Shown here piece by piece: positions 54,568 through 64,000 of a DNA stretch of 64,000 bases. The notes beneath the pieces were generated by a model. That model was not told the DNA's origin and made no database searches. It saw only the letters and a list, made by a program, of their open reading frames with translations. The first letter of the stretch is position 1; the number at the start of each line of letters is the position of its first letter. Origin of the DNA: Neostapfia colusana (taxonomy: Eukaryota > Streptophyta > Magnoliopsida > Poales > Poaceae); assembly GCA_030760725.1 (NCBI GenBank), contig JASWHV010000009.1, positions 88,648,780 through 88,712,779 of the forward strand, in the 5' to 3' direction. The translations under genes and the position numbers were made by a program.

Positions 54568-57500
54568 TGTAAAAGCCCAAGAATTTACTTGCTAGAGTGT
54601 TCATCACATCCCCACACCACAAGTCATTTGGAGGATAGCTCATGAACACATATGAAGAGCATGTAAACACCATCAAGAAGTTGATTAGAGGAAAAACTCA
54701 TAACTCCAAAAAGTAGGAGGTCACACATATAAACATGAGAGGCTGAGCTCACACTTAGGCCCTAAAAATTCTTAGGAGTGCTCATGCCAAGTTTCATGCA
54801 AATCCAAACCCTTTTGAGCCACTTTTGGAAACATTTGTAAAAAGGGCTAATTTGAATGCAAATTCAAATTTCAGCTAGTTTCGTCACTTGGATTCAAACG
54901 ATGACTTCACATTCAATATCAGCACATTTTTATGAGTTAGTCAACAAATTTTCATCCTCATTGGAGTTCATCTTGTCAGGAGCTATATTTGGATCAATTC
55001 AAACTGAATTTGAATTTTCAAATCCAAATGTGAATCAAAATTAGCAAAATTAACTTCAATTTGAGGATTTCAATTTCAAAGCATGACTTGGTAATGAAGT
55101 CTAACCATTAGGTGAGAGTAGCTCAGAAAATATCAAGGAAAAAATGAAAAGAAGTAGAGGGAAGATGTGGGGTCACATTGTCAGCTGCACATGCGCGAGA
55201 ACCGCCTCTGTTTCCCCGGGAGCGCACCAGCGTAGGCTGCAGCTCGATCCGAGCAGCGGTGGGAGCACCACCTCCTGCTCAATTGTGCCAGTGGCCACAG
55301 GCTATAAGCCATGCGCTCTACCATGTGAACATCTTCTTTCCCGACCGTTCACACCATCCTAGCTCTCCCGAAGGAAAAACACTCGCTGCTGCTCGATCGT
55401 TTCGGGTCTCCGGCGCCCAAGTGATACAGGCCCTCTCGTGGCTGACGATCAACACAAAAACCCACCGCCCTAGGTGCTTGACATTCCATTGAAAACCGCT
55501 CCTCCTTTCATGCACTGTCGAGGGAGAATTTCCCCGTTTGCTTTTCGGTGTTCATAGAACCGGGCCGCTCAAAACTCCAGAAATTCGGGTTGATTAGTCC
55601 ACCACAGCGTATGCCGAGCTACACACATGTTCCTAAAGCCATCCAGGATAAAAAAATCATCAAAAACCGTCGGGTTTAGGCTCTGCTCTTCGAGTTTTTC
55701 GAGTTGCCGCCGATATTGGACCTAGGTCAACGGTGAGCTCCCGTCTCCGGCCGTTTTCACGGTGAACCAGCGCCATATCCGTGCTTAGCATGTCGCCACG
55801 GAGCTGTAGAGCCAATGGTTGCTGGAAATGAGCCTCTGTAGGAGCCAGGTGAGGTCACCAGAGTTGCTTCGTAGCCGGTCGCGGGTAGGTTTCCGGGCAC
55901 TAGGAGCCTCGGCTGACCCCGGGGATGAGTTCCTCGTGTTCTGAAAGGCAGGGGTGGCGAGTTTTAGCCCGAGAGGAGGCCGGGAAGTCCCTTCTGCCGA
56001 ACCTCGCCGGAGAACACCGCCACTCGAGCTCGGACGCGCGCGAGGAAGAAGAAGGCATGGGTGGGGCCCGCGGTCAGAGTATTAAACATTTATAAGATTT
56101 TCAGATTTCAGTTCCAACTTCAAATGCCTATAACTTCTGCTAGGAAGCTCCAAATTTGTGAACCAAATTTTGTTGGATTCAGCTTTTAGAGTACTATCTA
56201 ACACAACAAGTTTCAGCTCATGAAACTTATTATTTTCCAGAATTAATTCCCTAAAATTTAAACTGTTGGGAATTTTATCTGTAGAATTATTTTATGGAAA
56301 ATTCTGAAACCTGGCTAGAATGTTCAATTGAAAATCATAGTCACAGAAAAAATTTCAAATCCATCCATGTTCATTTAGTCCCCCTAATGGTGTGATTAAG
56401 TGAACTGCCCTTCAGAAAATAGAAAAATGTACAAAAACATTTTTCAGAATTTTCACAATTCTTGATTAGGGCATAACTTTCTCTAGGATTCTTCAAATAT
56501 ATGAAACCAACTCCATTAGAACCATCTCAAACTCTAATTTCCAGGAATTAATGGTTTGATCCATGAAAATCCCTGGAAATCCTAAGAAGCTCTAGTAATG
56601 ACCATTTAGACTTTTATTTGGGCAGAGCTCAAACAGCCTTTGATTCAAATGAAACTTGGTCAAGTCTCTGGTTAGGTTCTCACCAAGCCACAGTAAAAAT
56701 TTCAGCAACAAAGGGGATGGATAGCTAGAGTTATGGTCTTTACATATTAATTCAACACATTGCATTTAAATTGACATGCCGCGCTTGTGTGCTGATGGTA
56801 GGATTTTGACTGGGATTGAAAAATCATGAGCAACATATTCCTGGTCTGCTACATCCTCCATAACCTTCACAGCCTTTACTCTAGCCCTCTGCTGATTCCC
56901 AGTCCTACCACCTCCCCTCTTTTCAGTCGGTGATCACGTGTAGTCGCTGAACGCGAGGAGACCCCGGAGATCTTTGACTTCATACCTCCGGAAGAGACCT
57001 TATTCCCTAACTAGCAGCAACAAGGAAAGCACCGGTTTTTCATTTAACAAGTTTTATAAATTTTTGCTTTATATACACTTAGCGTGACGTATGTGTGTGC
57101 ATTAGGTGTAGGATGGATGAAACCCCAAATGTGTAACCAGATTATTCCAACAAGAGCGAGGGTAGTGTCTAAGTCCTCGAGTAGTTCATGCTGTGCTTAA
57201 TGTTTATAGGCTTCGATACAAGTTGAGTAGTTGGAATCTACTCGCAAGTACAGGGTTCGGGACACACCGGATTGGTTCGAGATGGGAGACAACCTTAGCA
57301 AAAAAATGAGAGTAGGCAGGGGCTAGGACGCAGCAAGAGGAAGTCTTGTGTGCGTAGCCCTGTCCGTGTCGATTGACGACCGATCCGTGTGCGACCCCGC
57401 TGAACAAGTTTGAATGTACCGAAGGCATATCGGATATATGGGCTCCAATAAACTGATGTAACCTAAACCTCCGGGCGTCGAGGCATAACACACTGATATA

Positions 57501-58406
57501 TAGGTGTAGGCTGAGGGCAGCCAGGTGGAAATCTGCTAACAATCATAGAGGGATGCTTCGTGTAATGAATCTCCTGCTCATTTCGGTGCGACCGGTTCTA
57601 CATTTGGGCTGTCGGGTGAAAGGTTGTCCTGTACGACATCGAGTGAGCGTGCTGTGCAGCTCCACCGGTGGGCGTACGTGACGTGCTATTCGGGTATCCC
57701 TGCAGGTGTATATCGAGTCGATTCGCCGTCCCTCACGGTTATGAGTACCGCTTCTTCACTGTGTCGTGACGTAGTTAAATTATGGAATGATGTGATTTAA
57801 TATTTCTGTTATGAATAACTTGTATTGCTACATGTGTGCCACCAAATATTGCTCACTAAATTTCAGATTCATGAACTGTTAACTTGTGGCTAAAAGATGA
57901 ATTAAGAATGAATATGTAGGCATGTCCTTTGCTGCAAATTACCATCCTATCTTTGTGATGAGCTGCATATAGAGTTTCCTGTTTAGGAGTATCGGTTAAG
58001 ACTTGCTGAGACATCGTGCTCACGGTTGCTGCTATGAGTGTTTGCAGGTGAGGAGTACCCCCACAGACTCGGAGTATGAGTCTAACGGCGAGGGCTACCC
58101 TCCGTCGGGGACTACGGCTGAGTGGGAGCCATAGACGCCGCGCTGATGCTGAATGCAGCTACTGTGGAGTGTCCGTAGGGCCGGATGACCAACTTTTGTT
58201 AGTTAGGTGGGCGTGAGTTGTATAAATAGCTTCCACTGTAGTAGACTCTGTATTGGAGTTGTAACTGAAGAGTGTACTACTTTTGTACCTATTCAGAATG
58301 TTTTTAATGTAATACTATGTGTTCCTTATCGTGTGTGCTGTTGGGTGTCGCATCGTGCGGGACCATCCTCTGAGATCCTTGGATGTACGGATTCCGGTCC
58401 GTCACA
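54568..58406 (+). repeat. LTR-D, 3' LTR of D, 3839 bp
   Basis: TGTAAAAGCC to CCGTCACA. Divergent from LTR-A and LTR-C, but collinear from about 56930 to the end. It contains the GC-rich block at about 55180-56080 that is partly deleted in LTR-A. It is followed directly by the middle of a gag gene, so D was inserted in element I; the presumed duplication on this side is TCCGG (58407-58411), with the other side lost. Confidence 0.88.
56944..58146 (+). pseudogene. Decayed copy of the LTR-encoded acidic protein (LTR-D)
   Basis: Exon e2 56944-57024 keeps the 81-bp length but has TAG near its end, and the GC donor has become GA. Exon e3 58048-58146 has a one-base insertion near its start and a TAG in the AEWEP.TP motif. 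It is the only one of nine LTR copies that is clearly broken, and it lies in one of the most degraded elements. Confidence 0.55.
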
Positions 58407-59504
58407 TCCGGTAGGTGTTCTGCGCCTATCACATACCTCTCGGCATGATGAAGAGAAAGTTCCAAGAATTCTTGGAGCTGAATCAAGGAGGGAGGAGTGC
58501 CCATGACTACTCCTGTGTCTTGAACCATCTGGCGCAGTACGCGTCGGACTACATCTCCACCGAGCAGAGAAAGCGCGAGCAGTTCTATCATGGTCTGAAT
58601 CCTGAGATGAAGACTCACCTTGCGCAAAGTAATCGCGGAACCTTCAACGGCCTCTTCAATGCTGGATTCTTCAAGAGGATGCGCAGCGAGAGTTCGCTGC
58701 TGAGCAGAGAAAGAGCAGTACTCCACTGAGCAGCAGGGTTGGAGTTCCCCAGAAATACCGAATGGTGTATCGACACCATCTGGCCAACAGTGGCATCAAC
58801 CGGCACGACCACAACAGTTAGTGGTCATCCTTATCAACCCTCCCCATTTCGACCACCGATGCCACTACCACGACCGCAACAGAAACAGCAGCAGCAGATG
58901 GTACCCCAGGCGTTTCCACATGAACAAGGCGCCCCAGGATTGCGTCCACCGGTCAGCGGAGGACTGCCTCGCTACGCATGTTTCATGTGTGTCCAGGCCG
59001 ATCATTTCTCCAAGAACTGCCCACAGGGGCAGCAAAGCAGCGGGCAAGCCCAATATCAGGGTGGTGCTCGAGGCCGACCACCGGAAAAGAAGGAAGGTCA
59101 GCGACCCGGGGGCGTTCATGACCTCGACAATGAGGACGTCCCGGAGAGAGAGAACGTGCTGTCGGGTACGTTCACTCTTAAAGATTGTGCAATTATCATT
59201 TTGTTCGATTTGGGTGCAACCCACAGTTTCATAAGTGCATCATATATGACTAAGCATCAACTGCAAGTCTTCCCAACCGATTACTCATATATGTTTTGCT
59301 CACCGGGAGGGAAGATTTCAGGGAATATGATGATTCCAAAAGCACCACTGTGCCTAGGTGGGAAGATATATCCCACTACTTTGATTATCCTTGAGGGACA
59401 AAAGATTGATGCAATCTTGGCAATGCCATGGTTACGCTACCATGGCTCTGTCCTGAAAAACTCTATCACGTACCGTTCATTTGAATTCTCCATTCCACCG
59501 TCCG
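58407..59504 (+). pseudogene. gag: gag-protease fragment of element I
   Basis: Starts in mid-gag (FCAYHIPLGMMKRKFQEFLEL) directly after LTR-D. At least two frameshifts (near 58655 and 58790) separate the capsid part from the Gln/Pro-rich nucleocapsid. The zinc knuckle CFMCVQADHFSKNC keeps the C, C, H and C spacing but lacks the usual Gly. The protease motif is DLGATHSF instead of DSGATHNF. The fragment ends in the protease-RT linker, where a TGTAACACCC sequence starts. The RT and everything after it are not in the window. Confidence 0.85.
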
Positions 59505-59693
59505 TGTAACACCCTCAATTTCACTACCATGCATTGCATACATTTTTCATGTAGAGAAGAATTTAAAAAGATGTAGATATGGAGAAAGAACCATAGAAAT
59601 GGAGAAAGAACCATAGAAAGAACCATAGAAATGGAGAAAGAATCATAGAAATGGAGAAAAGAATATAGAAATGGAGAAAGGAATATAGAAATG
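59505..59693 (+). repeat. Probable LTR start (element J) with 20-bp tandem repeats
   Basis: TGTAACACCCTCAATTTC begins exactly where I stops. This opening is typical of LTRs of other plant gypsy elements (from memory). From about 59575 the sequence is a purine-rich tandem repeat with unit ATGGAGAAAGAACCATAGAA or variants. It is cut by element G at 59694. The bases before it, GTCCG, may be the target duplication. Confidence 0.55.
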
Positions 59694-62600
59694 TGACACG
59701 ACCCCAAGGTCCTGTCGAGCCAGGATCACGCTGAGGGGTGCTGCGTTGCACAGCACCGTATAACACACGTCAAAGGTACAAAGCGGAAGCGGAAATTTTA
59801 TTACATAAACAAGTTTATGAACATGTTTACATCAAAAGAAGTTTAGTCCACACTCGCGGGCGTAGACTATGCATCAAGTGCACGTTCAGCCCTCGAACGT
59901 GTCCTTGCTAGCACACACGCACACTAACTCTGCGGCGTGCACGACTCCCACTCGACGGGGTTCCCCTCCTGGGGTTCCGTCTCCTCTTCAGGAGTCCCTT
60001 CCTCATAGAACCCTGCAAAAGCTTCAAATACAAGCAGTGAGCACGAAGGCTCAGCAAGTCTGACCCGTCTCACCTAAACATGGAACTTATACATGAGGGC
60101 AATGGGTTACATGAGGTAAAAATCATTTGCAAGGACTCGCCTAGTTAGTAGAACCTTACTTTCAAGTTTTAGCAGCAGGTTGTGGAGAACCTTACGCTAA
60201 GGTACATGAGAGAGCCGCAATCAAACAAGAAACGCATTTCTCTCATGTACTTTGCCCAAAGTTGAAATGAACTTTAGTTAGCTCTAAACTACAGCAAGTC
60301 ATTAGCAATCAAGTCCATCTTTCAATCAGCAACATTTTAACATGTAACTAGCCTGTTCTTTCTACGTCACGGTACAGTGAACAAGTGGTACTCACTGACC
60401 GCGAGGGACGGCGATTATAATCGATTTACACCTGCAGGGTTACCCGAACAACCCGTCACGTACGCCCGCACTCGATGTTGCCTACAACAACCATCACGGA
60501 TGCCGTACGCAACTACCTTTCACCCGTTAGCCAAATATTGAACCGGTCCCATCGTCCCGAGCAAGAGGTCTCTGCACGCGCATCTCCGTGCCGCCAGCCG
60601 ATTTACACCTCGAGCTCTCAACCTACCCTCTGAACGACGGGCAATGCCTCAATACCCAGCTACCCGAGTTACATCAGTTTCCCGGTTCCCATATAGCCGG
60701 TAGGTCTTCGGTACTGTTCTAGCTTGTTCAACAGGCCCGCACACGGCTCGGTCCTCAATCGACACAAGCGGAGCTACAGCACACAGGCCCCAAAGTCCTG
60801 CTGCCCTTACCCTCCGCTCGGTCTCATTATCTTGCCATGTGTATCATGTGCTATCTCTACCCGAGCGATGTGCCTCTAGCCTATTCTCGCGAGTAGTTCC
60901 AACTACTCGACTTGTACCGAATCCTACTCTATCCTAGCAATGCAGTAGCTAACAGGGTTTGCAATCCTAAACCCAACCCATGGTTCTCTTGGCTATGCAG
61001 TGGGGCTTCCAATCAAGACTCCAATGCATAGAATAAAGGAAACAAGTATGTGCTCAAAACAATAAAAATTTGTAAAAATGGTTAATGCAAACCGGAGCTT
61101 GCCTTGCTGCTCTTGGTCGTAGGCTAGCTGTTCCTCCGGAGTAACGAAGTCTAGGACTTCGGGTTCCTCCTCGACCTTAGCGACTACATGATATAAGAAA
61201 CATATGTATCAATGTAAATGCATTTGTATTAACTTTGAAGCTGTGAAGTCTATAACCCTTGCTAGACAGACCTAAAGACTGTGAAACTTTTACTGTGGCT
61301 TGGTTACAACCTAAACAGGGACTTGGTCAAGTTTTAGTTGCAGCAAAGCTCAATTGATCCCTCCACAATTAATTATGTCCTTGACCTTAATTAAAGGCTT
61401 TTAGGGTGTTCGAAGGATTTTCATGAAACAAACTATGTCTTTCTGAAAACTAGATTTTCAGAGGGTTCTAATGGAGTTGGTCTCACTTAATTTGGAAGTC
61501 TCTAACTAAAGATATGAGCTAAACAATTTCAGAGAAAATTCTGAAAATGTTTCTGAACATTTTCTATTTTCTCTGGAACAGTTTCACTAATCACACCATT
61601 AGGTGGATTAAATGAGCTCAAATGGATCTGAAATTTTTATGGTAGTTCAAGGATAGTTTGGTAATCATCTCAGCAAAATTTCAGGATTTTCCTCCAAAGG
61701 ATTCTCCAGTTAAAATTCCTAACAGTTTAAAATTTGAGGAATTAATTCTGGAAAATTAAGGGTTTTCATGAAGTGAAACTTGATTTTCTGGAAAGTACTA
61801 AGAGAGCTGAATCCAGCAAAATTTGGTTCACTCAATTTGGAGCTTTCTAGCCAAAGTTATGAGGATTTGAAGTTTGAAGGAAATCTGAAAATCGGGAAAA
61901 AGTTTAAACTCGCGCGTGGGCCCAGGGGACACGCGTCGCACGCCTAGGCGATGGCACACCGCGGCCCACAAGGGTTTTGCGCGCCAGCACACCCGATCCC
62001 GGCCGCAGCCGGATCCCGATTCAAAATATCTTCCGCTGACAGCTGGGGTCCACCCCCTTCTTCAACCTCGCGACACCCGCGCCCCGCCGCCGAGGGATCT
62101 CGCCGGAGAGCTCGCCGCCGGCTGCTGTACAGCTCTAAACTTCTCGATTCTGGCCGCCCCTGCCTACTTTTACTCGGGGAACCTGATTCTAGGGTCAGCT
62201 GCTCATGACAATGGCCGGAGCATGGTCGGCGACGAGCCGCCACCTCGGAATGACTTCGGCCATGTCGGCTGACTTCCCTAACACCTCAGCTACTGGGGAA
62301 ATCGGTCGGGGAGCATCAGTGGACCTCAGAGAAGGTCGACATGAGCTCGAGGCAGCTCGGGGAAGGCCCGAAATAGGTCCTCACCGTGCGCCCGATGCCG
62401 CCCGTTCGTTCCGCCATTAGTAGACCTCAAATTACGCCGGGCACAGAGGTCCTTCGGCCCAGAGTTGTGAAGGCAACTTGTGCGTTACCGTGTCTAGCTC
62501 GTGTGAGAGCGTCCTGAGGCCCTCTAATCCTTTCTAGAGCATGAATTAAACAGAATCGTACCCGAAGGTCGTTCTGCACACAGAAAGGGGAAAAGTGGAA

Positions 62601-63733
62601 ATTCGCCGCCGGTGAGCAACCACTCGAGCTGTGGCTCGGGGATGAGCAGCACCGGTCACCCGCGCGTCCAAGGGTGCCTTGGCTCGGGCGTGACAATGCC
62701 CTGGTTGGGCTGTCCACGAGAGCCCGAGGTGTGGCGGTTCTAAGTTCCGATTTTGATCTTTCGGCACAGCCGATATCACTCGGCTTCAACCGAATTCTAG
62801 CAACGGGGAGGATGGAGGAAGGTCTCTAGTACCTTGCTGGGGCTCTGGAGTGGGAGGAGGGAGCTGCGATCGGCGTCCTCTGATCAAGTCCAAGCTGCGG
62901 AAGTTTTCGGCCGGCGCTGAGTTCTTGCGGGGAAGAACGGTGGTGCCTCGGCCGAGGAGGGGGCAGGCGCCTTAAGAAGGCTCTGCACCGCCTCATGCCT
63001 GCGCGTTGGCAAGCAGCTGGTGGCGCGGCGGCTGGCCTCGGTGGCGATCACCGCTGCGGCTCGGCGACCCGAGTGAGAAAGTCTCAGTCGGTTTGATCTG
63101 AGCAGTGGCTGACATGTGGGTCCCACCTCCAATTTTAACCTCTGAAATTTACTCCTAATCACTGTTGTAAACAGTGAACCCCATAATACCCTTGGCAATT
63201 CAAATTATTCACCCATGAGCCATTTGAATTGATCAAAGTTCAAATGAGGTTTGGTTTGAATGAATTTCAGCACAAGTTCAGTTTGAAATTCAAATAAAGT
63301 TTGAATTTCTCCCCCTTAGCTCATGTCAAGATCAACTCCAAATGGAGTGAAAATTGGTGTGTGAGCTCACAAAAATGTGCTGAGTAAGAATATGTCATCC
63401 ACTTTTAAATTCATGGGATAAAAATAGTTTGAATTTGAATATGGTTTCAAACTGCCCTCTTCCTAACTATACCCAAACTGACCTCAAAAAGGTTTTGAAT
63501 TTGGGTGAAACTTGGCATGGACATCCTTAGTAAAGTGTAGGAGTTTTCATATGTCCAGCCCATCTATATCACATGTGGGAAATACCACTTTTGCAATGTG
63601 TGAGTTTGTTCCCTAATGAGCATGTTGATAATTGTTACTTGCTCTTCATTTGTGTTTATCATTCTTCTTCAAATGAGGTGTGTGGTGTGGTGATGAACAC
63701 TGCAAATGTGTGTCAAAAACTGAGGCCCTTACA
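59694..63733 (-). repeat. Element G LTR, 4040 bp (family 2)
   Basis: TGACACG at the left, CCTTACA at the right beside a PPT. Same length and structure as the B LTRs, with more substitutions. AAATG precedes it and is the presumed target duplication; the partner lies outside the window. Confidence 0.92.
59924..61183 (-). CDS. Putative spliced LTR-encoded acidic protein (G LTR)
   Basis: Exon e2 61183-61103, GC-AG intron 61102-60013, exon e3 60012-59924 ending TAG. The e2 peptide is identical to B; e3 ends VEWESCTPQS. Frame, phases and lengths are all kept. Confidence 0.5.
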
Positions 63734-63749
63734 TTCCTCCCCCCTTAAA
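63734..63749 (-). promoter_or_regulatory. Polypurine tract of G
   Basis: The same AAGGGGGGAGGAA tract as in B on the element strand, with the 8-bp inverted repeat TAATCTCG-TCC-CGAGATTA at 63751-63769 next to it. Confidence 0.9.
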
Positions 63750-63802
63750 ATAATCTCGTCCCGAGATTATAAGGTGAAAATGAGAGAGAGGACGGTGGAA
63801 AA

Positions 63803-64000
63803 TTACTGGATATGCGACGTGAAAAAGTCGGGGTAGTTAGCGCGAAGGAATTCCTCGCTCTCCCATGTCGCTTCGTCCATGGATTGATTACTCCATAGAA
63901 CCTTGTAGAACCACAACGTACGGTTGCGTGTGGTTCGGGCCTTTTCATCAATAATCTGCACCGGTTCCTCCCGATAGGTGAGATCCGGTTGCAGTTCTTC
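63803..64000 (-). CDS. pol: pol C-terminus of G (chromodomain), runs off the window
   Basis: 66 codons on the minus strand ending FFTSHIQ and TAA at 63805-63803, open to the right edge. It matches the end of B pol from EELQPDL onward. Whether G has a gag gene or shares the B deletion cannot be seen here. Confidence 0.88.
   Translation of the reverse strand, partial: EELQPDLTYREEPVQIIDEKARTTRNRTLWFYKVLWSNQSMDEATWESEEFLRANYPDFFTSHIQ

Noticed and set aside
58221..58229. TATAAATAG in LTR-D as core promoter
   Set aside because: It lies downstream of e3 and close to the LTR end. A and X have a degenerate TACAAAAG there, so it is not conserved.
1..64000. Host genes, rRNA, CRISPR arrays or bacterial features
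   Set aside because: Every stretch longer than about 600 bp could be assigned to LTR, leader or internal retrotransposon sequence; nothing else was supported.

Overview
The window is repeat DNA from a plant nuclear genome, most likely a grass (Poaceae). It consists almost entirely of nested and tandem Ty3/gypsy LTR retrotransposons of the chromovirus type. Their pol genes end in a C-terminal chromodomain, their LTRs are very long (about 3.3-4.0 kb), and the primer-binding sites match initiator tRNA-Met (TGGTATCAGAGC). The combination fits the Tekay/Del lineage. I see no host gene, rRNA, tRNA or CRISPR array. A gene-poor, probably pericentromeric setting is an inference.

Two related families lie in opposite orientations. 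Family 1 is on the + strand; its LTR starts TGTAAAAGCCC or TGTAAAATCCC. Family 2 is on the - strand; its LTR starts TGTAAGGGCC on the element strand. Layout from left to right, with element letters of my own: A = 3' part of a pol gene (2-2497) and LTR-A (2564-5900). LTR-A is followed at once by a PBS and leader (5901-7655), so it also serves as the 5' LTR of the next unit, X. B (family 2) = LTR 7656-11693, a gag-deleted internal region with an intact pol, LTR 17091-21129, then a second truncated pol copy to 21880. X resumes at 21893 through an 18-bp templated filler, with a mutated pol and LTR-C (24944-28875). H = a gag-pro-pol pseudogene entered in mid-gag (28876-32499) and LTR-H (32563-36431). 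An unassigned 505-bp stretch follows (36432-36936). D = a decayed pol (36937-38924), split by E and resuming at 54341, then LTR-D (54568-58406). E (family 2, 38925-54340) is a full-length element flanked by the duplicated target TGATT; it carries ORF0, gag and pol, all broken. I = a gag-protease fragment (58407-59504). J = 189 bp that look like the start of another LTR. G (family 2) = LTR 59694-63733 plus the pol 3' end, running off the window.

The most interesting observation is inside the LTRs. All nine LTR copies, from both families and both strands, contain two short coding-like blocks: one of 78-81 bp and one of 86-98 bp ending in a stop codon. They are separated by a 1.0-1.1 kb putative intron with a GC donor (AG|GCAAG) and an AG acceptor, and the phases match in every intact copy. 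Length differences are multiples of three, and several family comparisons show mainly synonymous change in the first block. A poly(A) signal follows about 95-125 bp after the stop. The LTRs therefore appear to carry their own spliced, acidic, proline-rich open reading frame. Its first coding exon could not be established.

Other points: a clean nested insertion with a readable target gene; a catalytically disabled reverse transcriptase in X; the same Gln codon just before the chromodomain turned into a stop in two independent elements; base-paired motifs near the PPT and near the LTR 3' end conserved across families; and splice-acceptor-like sequences directly in front of the ORF0 and gag start codons.
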